A stretch of DNA of 59,857 nt, from the NCBI GenBank assembly GCA_947495975.1, contig CANMBE010000015.1, positions 1 through 59,857 on the forward strand, in the 5' to 3' direction. Every line of letters begins with the position of its first letter. The first letter of the stretch is position 1. Under the pieces are notes generated by a model that searched no databases, had not been told where the DNA came from, and saw only the letters and a program-made list of their open reading frames with translations. Made by a program: the position numbers and the translations under genes. Of this stretch, positions 35,079 through 43,243 are shown piece by piece. The DNA comes from Ignavibacteria bacterium. GTDB lineage: Bacteria; Bacteroidota; Ignavibacteria; Kapaibacteriales; Kapaibacteriaceae.

Positions 35079-36612
35079 TACGGGCACCATTGACGGAGAC
35101 TGTGCAGATATAGGAGCCTGATGAGAGGCCCCGCACAGGGACACGCATGGTACCAGGCATTACTCTGTCTGTATAAATATTCTGCAAGAATCTGCCTTCA
35201 GTTCCATAGATGTCTACCTTTACTATCCCCGGAACAGGCTGATACCATTCCAATGTTGTCTGGTCAGTCATTGGATTTGGCGCCACTCTCACGTCTACCT
35301 GTACTCTGCCCGCATAGGAGTCATCCACGCTTGTGGAGCGCTGCAGAACACCAAGTGGTAGCACACGGTCTTCTAACACTGATTCCGTGTCTTCTGGCGA
35401 ACCGCCGAACCAATTTTCTAGCACATCCGCATACACTCTTCGGTAATCCCATTGATATCTCAGGTCGCCATTGCTATCAAAGTTTTTTAGATCTGGCATT
35501 TCTCCATAAACGCCAGCACGCACGCCATTTCCGAAGACAAACTGCACCGAGGCCGCACCGTGGTCTGTACCGCGACTTCCATTCTCATATGGCCTGCGGC
35601 CAAACTCTGATACCGTCATTCCAACAACGCGATCAGCAAAACCCTGAATCAATGCATCCTGCATGAAGGTTCCGATACCCGTGCTCAACATCTCAAGCAA
35701 ATATGGGTGGAGTCCATTGAGATTTTCATCCTGCTGTTGAACGTGAGTATCAAAGCCACCCATGTATACAAGGTACACCTTTGTCTTAAGGCCGCCACTG
35801 ATGAGGCGCGCCACAAGCTTCATCTGCTTTACAAAGTTGTTAGCGTAATACGTTACTTGGTTAGAGCCCTTATCAAAGGCATCTTTTACTACCGTGGAGT
35901 AACGATCTGATTGCTCTGCAACCAGTCTCACAAAATTAAACTCATGACCAAAGCGAGTATCCTCGGGCATTGGATCCATATCGGGCGATAGCCCTTGACC
36001 CAATTCGAAAAATTTCTGCGGATCGGTAAGTGCAATGCCTGTGTCGCCCTTAGGACTGCGAAGGAGCATGGACAAGGAGCCCCCTATCTGCACCGCAATT
36101 GGATCTGGCGGAAGTACTTCTGGGAAGCCATTGATCTTGTTGGACCAATAGCGGCCAAGCCATCCATCTGCAAGGCGCTTTTCTGGGTCAGATGAATTAA
36201 ATCCACTGAGCCAGATATCTGTAGAGCGGAAGTGCGAAAGATTTGGATTCTCGTATCCAATACCATTAATAATGGCAAGGCGGCCGTCCTCAAACATGCG
36301 CTTGAGGTTGTACGGCGCTTTTGAATCCAGGGACGGGTGCATGTAGACGTTTGACAGCACATTCACTGCCTTAATCTTTGGCACTGCAATGCTCGGACGG
36401 ATCTTGTAATATTCAGGATCATCTACAGGTACAATCGTATTGAGTCCATCATTGCCACCAAACATTTGAATGACAATAAGAATACGATCATCATCTGCTT
36501 GGACACGCTCTCCGAGGTCACCCGGAGAAAATGCTTTTAGCGGGATGCCCCCAAGGACCTGCGTACCAACGGCTGCAGCGGCCGTGGTCGAGAGAAAGGT
36601 GCGACGCTTCAT
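35050..36612 (-). CDS. DUF1501 protein with Tat signal and T9SS sorting domain
   Basis: This 520-residue protein belongs to the DUF1501 family (sulfatase/alkaline phosphatase-like fold). The Tat-type leader is MKRRTFLSTTAAAAVG. Family motifs are LIVIQMFGGNDGLNTIVP, HPSLDSKAP, GYENPNLSHFRSTDIW, MGGFDTHVQQ and GMTVSEFGRRPYENGSRGTDHG. The last 80 residues form a T9SS type A sorting domain (VAPNPMTDQTTLEWYQP, VDIYGTEGRFLQN, LSSGSYICTVSVNG). A Tat leader with a T9SS tail implies folding with a metal in the cytoplasm before crossing both membranes. The gene follows DUF1800 after 37 bp. No reaction is known for the family. Confidence 0.9.
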   Translation of the reverse strand: MKRRTFLSTTAAAAVGTQVLGGIPLKAFSPGDLGERVQADDDRILIVIQMFGGNDGLNTIVPVDDPEYYKIRPSIAVPKIKAVNVLSNVYMHPSLDSKAPYNLKRMFEDGRLAIINGIGYENPNLSHFRSTDIWLSGFNSSDPEKRLADGWLGRYWSNKINGFPEVLPPDPIAVQIGGSLSMLLRSPKGDTGIALTDPQKFFELGQGLSPDMDPMPEDTRFGHEFNFVRLVAEQSDRYSTVVKDAFDKGSNQVTYYANNFVKQMKLVARLISGGLKTKVYLVYMGGFDTHVQQQDENLNGLHPYLLEMLSTGIGTFMQDALIQGFADRVVGMTVSEFGRRPYENGSRGTDHGAASVQFVFGNGVRAGVYGEMPDLKNFDSNGDLRYQWDYRRVYADVLENWFGGSPEDTESVLEDRVLPLGVLQRSTSVDDSYAGRVQVDVRVAPNPMTDQTTLEWYQPVPGIVKVDIYGTEGRFLQNIYTDRVMPGTMRVPVRGLSSGSYICTVSVNGARTIVPLTVVR

Positions 36613-36649
36613 CGGATTTCCTTATCCATCGTGTTCACGTTTAGGGGGC

Positions 36650-38242
36650 TTAACAAAGTTGAAAGTCCGGTGCCTTGGCAATCGCCTTTAACAATTCGCG
36701 CATTGCTCGTGCAGAGGCAGAAGGCACAAGAAGTTTTTCGGCCCATGTATAATCGGGCTGACCTTCCAAGAGTGCGCTCTTGTAGAAATCGAGTCGTGCC
36801 GGAGAGACCGCAACAGGCAATAAGAACTTGGTAACACCAAGAACAAATGCCGCAACGTCCTCATACTTCGAAAACTCGCGAATGAAAACATTAGCACGTA
36901 CATCGGTCATAGAATCAATGAGCTTACGAGCAAACTCACGCCTGCGTGGATAGGTGTTTGTGCTAATCCATGCATGATATCCTGGCCATCCAGCTACGTT
37001 TGGCGGATCAAGCATCACCTGGTCCATCTCGAGCACCCAGAACTGTGGATCAAGTTCTGCAACACCAAACTGACGTTGTAGGCCAACCACAAATTCTACC
37101 GGCGTCTTGATTTGTGCGCCACGAATAGCAGGATCAAAAAAGTGCTGACTTGTAAAAAGCTTCTTCAACATTGGTTTGATTTCAAATCCAGATGTCTTGA
37201 ACTCATTTGCCAATTCGTTGAGGAGCTTTGGATCTACATCATTTGGAGAGCTGTACACGAAATACAGATACGCTTTGCGTGCAATGAATCTGGCAACAGC
37301 ATCAGGCCTGATACGGTGAATGATGTTGATAAGCTCAAACACCTCTTCGTTCAACACCTGAAACTCTGTGTTGTTATCCGGTGTGCGCGCAGCAATCGTT
37401 ACACCTAAGAACTCTTTTGCTCCTGTATCGTGCTTGTTGGCATCAAACCATGTGTTGTAGATACCCTTCGGCGCGGGCTGATCGTTAAATCGTGAAGTCT
37501 TCCATCCAGTCAAAACACGCGCGGCCTGCTGAACATCACCCTCGGTATACCAGCCTATGCCTGTTGTGAAGAGCTCAAGCAATTCTCGACCGTAGTTTTC
37601 ATTCGGCCTACCAACTTCATTGTACGTACCACCAAGGTAGAAGACCATGGCATTATCAACGGTAACATCAAGAGCCATGCGTGGGAAGTTGCCCAAGCGA
37701 TTGCTACGAAGCATTCGATACTGGCGATAGTGCATTTGTGGCACCATGTACGTTTCATCAAATGAAAACTCCGTAGCCCAGTGGCTCATCCAAAACATTG
37801 TGATGCGTTCAATTGCTGTGGCATCTCCCATCATGCGGTTTAGCCACCAATTTGATAGCAGACGGTGGTTAGAACTCCACCAACCTTCAATCGCAAAGCG
37901 AGTTTCTAAATCTGCACCCTCTGGATTTTCTGTATAGTCCACAAGCGTCTGCGTTGCTGGGTCCAACCATTGTGCAAACTTGATATCTGGCGTTGGACTT
38001 CCTGGATCGTCGGGTCCCAAGAGCTCATCTACAAGAACACCTGCTTGCTTACCAACATGACTGAGCGCAACCGGCATAGAAACGGCAAAGCCGAGCCTGC
38101 GGTACAAATGGAGCACGTCATCAAGCGTGAGAGGTGTGGTGTTCGGCTCAAGGCCGGCTTGCACCATTGGAGCAGAGTGTAATTCTCCCCCACCGCGTTT
38201 TGAAGCGCGCACCAGACTAGAAAAGAGGTTTCTTCTGTTCAT
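36650..38242 (-). CDS. DUF1800 protein
   Basis: This 530-residue protein is of the DUF1800 family, nearly always encoded next to DUF1501. Signs are LTLDDVLHLYRRLGFAVS near the start, RITMFWMSHWATEFSFDE, the GRELLELFTTGIGWYTEGDV motif, and the C-terminal LKAIAKAPDFQLC. The N-terminus MNRRNLFSSLVRASKR has a twin arginine but only a weak hydrophobic segment. Its ATG overlaps the stop of the tandem-OmpA gene by four bases. The biochemical role is unknown; exported polymer-processing has been proposed for the pair in other bacteria. Confidence 0.9.
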   Translation of the reverse strand: MNRRNLFSSLVRASKRGGGELHSAPMVQAGLEPNTTPLTLDDVLHLYRRLGFAVSMPVALSHVGKQAGVLVDELLGPDDPGSPTPDIKFAQWLDPATQTLVDYTENPEGADLETRFAIEGWWSSNHRLLSNWWLNRMMGDATAIERITMFWMSHWATEFSFDETYMVPQMHYRQYRMLRSNRLGNFPRMALDVTVDNAMVFYLGGTYNEVGRPNENYGRELLELFTTGIGWYTEGDVQQAARVLTGWKTSRFNDQPAPKGIYNTWFDANKHDTGAKEFLGVTIAARTPDNNTEFQVLNEEVFELINIIHRIRPDAVARFIARKAYLYFVYSSPNDVDPKLLNELANEFKTSGFEIKPMLKKLFTSQHFFDPAIRGAQIKTPVEFVVGLQRQFGVAELDPQFWVLEMDQVMLDPPNVAGWPGYHAWISTNTYPRRREFARKLIDSMTDVRANVFIREFSKYEDVAAFVLGVTKFLLPVAVSPARLDFYKSALLEGQPDYTWAEKLLVPSASARAMRELLKAIAKAPDFQLC

Positions 38243-40233
38243 CGCTCCCTCAATGGAGTTGTGATCGTCAATGACACTGTCCGGCAGTAGAACCGGCCTT
38301 CAGGCAATTCGTTACTATAAGGCAGAACGGCTGGTCCAACACCCTTTACCTCAGAAATTCTGAGTGAAGGGGCTATCAAACGTACGAAACGTTCAACAGA
38401 TTGAGCTCTATCGGTAGAGAGAGTCATGTTGTGTTGAAGCTCTCCAAGGCGGTCCGTTGAGCCTACAATGGAAGCTACACTTCCCTCACTGGATGAGGAT
38501 TGTACAACACGTCGCATCATTTCTTTATTCTGTTCAGAGATATCTGCTCTATCAAAGTCAAACACAATAAGACTGAGTCTGCTTACTTCAAAATTGCTCA
38601 CTGTTTTCACAACAGGAAAACGGGTGGTTGCATTCACGGGCGAGCCCTCTCTTTGAACTATCTCCAACACTGCATCTAGCGTGTCAGTGGCGCCAATCAC
38701 AGGACCAAGCTTGTCGGTCATCTCTTGCGTGAGGTCAAAACTTATCTGTGCGGGTGGGGCCTCGCCCCCTGCCCGCTCACCAATTCTGCGCTCGCGGTGG
38801 TTAACGTTCAGTGACCAGGTCCGAGACTGGCTTGGGTTGCGCACGATAACGGCAAAATCATGATGTGGCTGCACAGGCACGTACTCATTGAAACGGGTGT
38901 GCACCACGGGGTCTAGCACGATACCGTCGTTTGCGCTGAGTTCAACACGACGATTCTCTTCAATTCCTTGAGCGTAGTCTTCATTGGAAAACAGGACCGG
39001 ACGTTCAGTAGTACGAACAACAAATCTGTTCTCGCTTAATCCCCATCGCTGCTGCATAAAGGCAACTACGCTTTCTGCTCTAGCCAACGCAAGTTTTATT
39101 CGCTGATCCGATGTACTTGCCTCAATGCCATCCGTTGTACCCGTTACTGTTAGCACCGAGCGAGGATTTTTCTTCATGCGAGCGCCAACAATGTCAAGCA
39201 TCCGGTAATAGATCGGAAGTGTCTGTTTTGGTAACTGAAATTCATTAAACGAAGCAACATCATCTGAGCCTACATACTGAGAGCGCAGTGACGTTGACGC
39301 GCTGTCAAAGAAGATGTATGGTAACAGTGGATAGGTCTGCGTAACAACCGTCTCTCTCATCTCAAGTGGCTGAGATCGTACAGATGCTATGACGGCAGGT
39401 ATTGGTTCTGGCTCTGCCGGAGGAGGTGGCGGCGGAGGTGCTTCAACAACCAGGGGCGGAGGAGTTGGCTCTGGAGCAGGTATCTCATCGCTAAACATTC
39501 GATACCGCAGTTGTAGTCCAGCGCCAGCAAATGACTGTTTCCAGTTTGCCATTGATGAGATTGAGTTTAGACCATACCGGTAAAAGACTTCGGGACATAG
39601 CTCTACGTATTTTGATAGAGTAATGACGGCTCCCAAAGCACCTGAAATACCTATCGCAGTTCCTAGACCTGGGAAGTCACCCTGTCCTGTTGAGCGCCTT
39701 TGTGTGCCATCTGGAAAGAGTATTCCTGAGGGTGACGTGATCTCTTCTGTCTGCTGAAATTTTGCACTTACCAGTGGATTCCCAGCGTCGAAGGATGCTC
39801 TGATGTATAGTGGTATAGACTCAACAGGGCGAGACCTTAGGCCCAACTCAACAGCAACGTAACCCAGTGACGTGGCAAACACATGGTTGCGGCTCATTGG
39901 CACATACGTGTTTGTGTTAGGATCTAACACTTCAAATCCGTCAACAGTTATTGTTGAGAGTCGTGCTGGACGAAGTGAATACACCACAGCACCAGAAAGT
40001 TCTAACGCATCGCCAAAAAGTGAATATTCCCCGGATATGCCAGCAAAGAAGCCGCTTGAATTGCCATTTGGGAATTGTCCACAATCTGTGCTTCCAGAAA
40101 TAACTGGAATAGTGGACGTGTTCATTACGAACTGATAGCCGCCTTTAACCCCAATTGATGGGACTTGGGCATGCCCAATGCTCAAAGCAATGAGAGAGGA
40201 AACTGCTATTGACAGGACGCGATCACACTTCAT
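38239..40233 (-). CDS. Outer-membrane protein with two OmpA-like domains (copy 1)
   Basis: The 664-residue protein has a signal peptide (ending ALSIGHAQ), an N-terminal beta-barrel-like part (about 25-240), and a proline-rich linker (PTPPPLVVEAPPPPPPP). A first OmpA-like module follows (YRMLDIVGARMKKNPRSVLT, GIEENRRVELSA), then a middle domain with RTWSLNVNHRERRIGE, and a second OmpA module (IVFDFDRADISEQN, VGSTDRLGE, GRFYCRTVSLTI). Two paralogs with the same layout lie at 43,244-45,202 and 50,231-52,303. It overlaps the DUF1800 start by four bases and follows lysE by 25 bp. A peptidoglycan-binding, outer-membrane role is inferred. Confidence 0.82.
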   Translation of the reverse strand: MKCDRVLSIAVSSLIALSIGHAQVPSIGVKGGYQFVMNTSTIPVISGSTDCGQFPNGNSSGFFAGISGEYSLFGDALELSGAVVYSLRPARLSTITVDGFEVLDPNTNTYVPMSRNHVFATSLGYVAVELGLRSRPVESIPLYIRASFDAGNPLVSAKFQQTEEITSPSGILFPDGTQRRSTGQGDFPGLGTAIGISGALGAVITLSKYVELCPEVFYRYGLNSISSMANWKQSFAGAGLQLRYRMFSDEIPAPEPTPPPLVVEAPPPPPPPAEPEPIPAVIASVRSQPLEMRETVVTQTYPLLPYIFFDSASTSLRSQYVGSDDVASFNEFQLPKQTLPIYYRMLDIVGARMKKNPRSVLTVTGTTDGIEASTSDQRIKLALARAESVVAFMQQRWGLSENRFVVRTTERPVLFSNEDYAQGIEENRRVELSANDGIVLDPVVHTRFNEYVPVQPHHDFAVIVRNPSQSRTWSLNVNHRERRIGERAGGEAPPAQISFDLTQEMTDKLGPVIGATDTLDAVLEIVQREGSPVNATTRFPVVKTVSNFEVSRLSLIVFDFDRADISEQNKEMMRRVVQSSSSEGSVASIVGSTDRLGELQHNMTLSTDRAQSVERFVRLIAPSLRISEVKGVGPAVLPYSNELPEGRFYCRTVSLTITTPLRER

Positions 40234-40258
40234 ATGGCTGTAGGTTACGGAAAAGTGC

Positions 40259-40975
40259 TTAAATGGGCGAGATCATTTTACTAATCTCTGACCATTCCGT
40301 CTTGGAAAGGATGCTATAAAGATAAAAGGCCCCGAAGCCGATGAGGGTAACTCCGGTGACCTGTTGAATACGATGCACGAACTTTGGAGTCATGCGTTCT
40401 CGGAAGGCCAGGACGAGTTTCACAAGCGTCATAAGCCACCCCATGTTACCCACGCCAAATCCAATAGAGAATAACATTGCGTTGACAAATGACTGTTCAA
40501 AGATGTCCATTTTCTGAATGAACGTTGTCATTGCCATCACCGCGGGCACAAACGTAGGATTAGCAAGATTGGCAACGGCAAATCCAACACCAACAAAAAA
40601 TGGACCGTTCGATGAAACTCGTGAGAGGATTGCTTCACCCCGTGCCGACTTCACAGCAGGGTCTCGTTTAAATGGGTGCTCACGAACTTGCGAAACACCA
40701 AAACCAACCATTACACCAACAACAAGGAGTTGAATACCAAGTGTAACGAGTGGGTTGCCCCCTTCAAGAGAGCGTAGGAAGTCTACTACGGCAGAACTTG
40801 CCCACATGGCAAGCGCGCAATAGAGCACGTCAAAGAGTCCAGCGCCAAGCGCAAGTTTTATTGATTGGCGCCATCCATCACGCAGTCCCGTTCTGAGCGC
40901 CGCCATACCAATTGGCCCCGGCGGAATAGCAAGCACGTAACCAACGAGTATACCGGCAAGGAGGGCAACGATCAT
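40259..40975 (-). CDS. LysE-family amino acid exporter
   Basis: The 238-residue membrane protein has about six hydrophobic segments. The LysE/RhtB signature is clear at the N-terminus (LVGYVLAIPPGPIGMAALRTGLRDGWR) and the middle part has the usual asparagine/proline helix (VANLANPTFVPAVMAM). Family members export lysine, threonine, homoserine or other small molecules; the substrate here is unknown. It is 25 bp upstream of the tandem-OmpA gene and may be the first gene of that cluster. It is divergent from the APC permease. Confidence 0.88.
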   Translation of the reverse strand: MIVALLAGILVGYVLAIPPGPIGMAALRTGLRDGWRQSIKLALGAGLFDVLYCALAMWASSAVVDFLRSLEGGNPLVTLGIQLLVVGVMVGFGVSQVREHPFKRDPAVKSARGEAILSRVSSNGPFFVGVGFAVANLANPTFVPAVMAMTTFIQKMDIFEQSFVNAMLFSIGFGVGNMGWLMTLVKLVLAFRERMTPKFVHRIQQVTGVTLIGFGAFYLYSILSKTEWSEISKMISPI

Positions 40976-41028
40976 ATCTGGCTAAGATAGCAGTATGTTA
41001 ACTTAGACACATTATTTGGAGACAGAGA

Positions 41029-42489
41029 ATGGCGGTACTCTCGCCTCAGAACCGTAAGGGGCTGGTGGCTACTCTTGGACTTTTTACTACCGTTTCACTG
41101 GTAGTGGGTGGGATGATTGGCTCTGGGATTTTTCGCAATCCCTCAACGATGGCCAGCATTCTCCACTCGCCAGAGCTCTTGCTGGGTGTCTGGGTTGTAG
41201 CTGGTCTTGTTACAATGTTTGGGGCATTAACAAATGCTGAAATAGCCGGACTCATCCCCATCACTGGAGGTCAGTACCAATATTTCAGAGTGATGTATGG
41301 AGACTTCATGGCCTTTCTTTACGGCTGGGCGCTCTTCGTTGTGATTCAATCTGGATCAATCGCCTCTATAACATTTGTCTTCGCTGAATATTTCAACTCG
41401 GTCACACCATTGTGGCAGCTTGACGATGCCACGTCATCTGCCTGGGCTCTATCGCTTCCTTTTGCTACGATTTACCCGCTAAAACAAATCGGCGTAAAGC
41501 TCCTCACCTTTGGAGCGGTGGCAGTGTTAACAACCATCAATGCGTTTGGAGTGAAGGAGGGTGGAAGGGTACAAGGCCTCTTTACGGTTGCAAAAATTGC
41601 AGCAATACTCTTCCTCATTGTAATGGCATTTACAAGCACCAGTGGTAGCGTTGGGAACATTGTTGTGCACTCAACCGCCGCTGTTCCTGTTGGCACTGCG
41701 CTCATCTTTGCGCTTGCAATGGCAATGAACAAAGCCTTATGGTCATACGATGGGTGGAACAACCTTACATATGTCAGTGGCGAGGTCAAAAATCCACGTG
41801 TTACAGTGCCTCGCGCGCTGATGATTGGCACGGCCATTTGCATCGCAGTGTACGTGCTGATCAATCTTGCCTACCTCACCATCCTACCAATCGATGCGCT
41901 CAGCGCATCATCAGCAGTTGCGCGCGATGCTGCATTTATTATGATGGGAACCTTTGGTGCCGTCTTTGTTTCCGTTGCCGTTATGGTCTCCACCGTTGGC
42001 ACATCAAACGGTACCATTCTTGCAAGTTCGCGCGTGTATTATTCGATGGCAAATGAAGGTATGTTTTTTAAGGGAGCGGGAGTTATCCATGGGAAATTCC
42101 GTACACCTGTGCGGTCACTTGCATTGCAGCTAGGCTGGACAACGGTACTCATCTTTTCTGGTACGTTTGACATGCTCACAGACATGCTCATATTCGTAAG
42201 CTGGGGATTTTATGCATTGGGCGCATATGGTGTATTTGTGCTTCGGCGCAAGATGCCGGATGCACATCGCCCGTACAAAACGTGGGGTTATCCTTTTGTG
42301 CCTATCATCTTCATTTTGTTTGCCGTAACGTTTCTTGTTTTCACAGTTTTTTCAGACATCGAGAACTATAACAACGGAAGCGCCCCAGTTGTTAACTCAC
42401 TCTGGGGCGTAATACTGCTCTCTTCGGGAATACCATTTTATTGGTGGTTCAAAAAACGAGGCCGAGGCTTACGTTCAGAAACGACATAG
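41029..42489 (+). CDS. APC-family amino acid permease
   Basis: This 486-residue transporter has about 12 membrane segments. The first helix with VSLVVGGMIGSGIF and the following ITGGQYQYFRVMYG segment match the LAT-type branch of the APC superfamily, as does WSYDGWNNLTYVSGEVKNP. It moves amino acids across the inner membrane, with specificity unknown. The gene faces the outer-membrane barrel gene and overlaps it by 41 bp at the 3' end. Confidence 0.92.
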   Translation: MAVLSPQNRKGLVATLGLFTTVSLVVGGMIGSGIFRNPSTMASILHSPELLLGVWVVAGLVTMFGALTNAEIAGLIPITGGQYQYFRVMYGDFMAFLYGWALFVVIQSGSIASITFVFAEYFNSVTPLWQLDDATSSAWALSLPFATIYPLKQIGVKLLTFGAVAVLTTINAFGVKEGGRVQGLFTVAKIAAILFLIVMAFTSTSGSVGNIVVHSTAAVPVGTALIFALAMAMNKALWSYDGWNNLTYVSGEVKNPRVTVPRALMIGTAICIAVYVLINLAYLTILPIDALSASSAVARDAAFIMMGTFGAVFVSVAVMVSTVGTSNGTILASSRVYYSMANEGMFFKGAGVIHGKFRTPVRSLALQLGWTTVLIFSGTFDMLTDMLIFVSWGFYALGAYGVFVLRRKMPDAHRPYKTWGYPFVPIIFILFAVTFLVFTVFSDIENYNNGSAPVVNSLWGVILLSSGIPFYWWFKKRGRGLRSETT

Positions 42490-43132
42490 TTTCTTCACCA
42501 TCTGATTTGCCAACCAAGTTTGTCATGTTATACTTGAGTTCAATGAATGGCTTTAATCCGCCTAGATTGAACTCAACACCCCCTGTGAACGCTGCGCCAC
42601 CACGAGCGGTCTTGGGCTCCAACTCTTGTCCTTGGCCAACAATCAGATTCTCAAAGATGTCACTGCGCGTTGCGATTGAAACGCTCTTATACGTATACAT
42701 TGCTTCGGCAGAAATATATGGCCGCACAAGTCTTTTGATCGGAATGAATGTGAATCCCGCATAAAATGGAACGAACGTCGTAACCGTTTGTAACAGGCAT
42801 CTTGTGCCATCATCAAGGGTTGCTGTTTGATCCTGACCGGGGAACTGAGTGAACTGCAAGCCCCCTGAGAAACTAAAGGCATCGTTGAGGCCGAATCGCA
42901 ACTTTGCACCCAAATGAAATCCGAGGCTCGATGCCGATTGGTAGGCGGCGCCGATACCTAGAGTGTCAAGAGTGTTATAAACCTGCTCAATAGAAGCACT
43001 CGGGATACTTGGGCCAAGATAGACCCCAATGGAAAATGGCTCACCCCCACTGTCATCAGCGGCAAACAGCGGAAGTGCGGCTGTCACTGCTACTATGAGC
43101 GCCGAAAGAAAGAGACGAGGTGCGTAGTGCAT
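42449..43132 (-). CDS. Small outer-membrane beta-barrel protein
   Basis: This 227-residue protein has a signal peptide (FLSALIVAVTAALPLFA) and alternating polar/hydrophobic strands ending in the aromatic terminus FLNVSLGLVF, typical of outer-membrane barrels recognised by BamA. Phrases such as FSIGVYLGPSIP and GFHLGAKLRFGLND fit the porin-like OMP beta-barrel domain of Bacteroidota. ATG 43,132 (MHYAPRL) is chosen because the signal peptide begins there; the frame is open to 43,306 but that part is not protein-like. It is divergent from the second tandem-OmpA gene. Confidence 0.8.
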   Translation of the reverse strand: MHYAPRLFLSALIVAVTAALPLFAADDSGGEPFSIGVYLGPSIPSASIEQVYNTLDTLGIGAAYQSASSLGFHLGAKLRFGLNDAFSFSGGLQFTQFPGQDQTATLDDGTRCLLQTVTTFVPFYAGFTFIPIKRLVRPYISAEAMYTYKSVSIATRSDIFENLIVGQGQELEPKTARGGAAFTGGVEFNLGGLKPFIELKYNMTNLVGKSDGEETMSFLNVSLGLVF

Positions 43133-43231
43133 GCCAATACCCTCATGAAATCCATTTGTAAAAGACGAAAGTACGCCATTGCCCGTTGTCCACACTGACC
43201 GATAGGTCAACGAGTGTGTTCCCAAGTAATG

Positions 43232-43239
43232 TAGTTTTG
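43232..43239 (+). promoter_or_regulatory. Bacteroidota-type -7 box for the second tandem-OmpA gene (TAGTTTTG)
   Basis: TAGTTTTG fits TAnnTTTG and ends four bases before the ATG at 43,244, so the transcript would be leaderless or nearly so. No TTG at the usual spacing was found. Confidence 0.4.
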
Positions 43240-43243
43240 CCGC

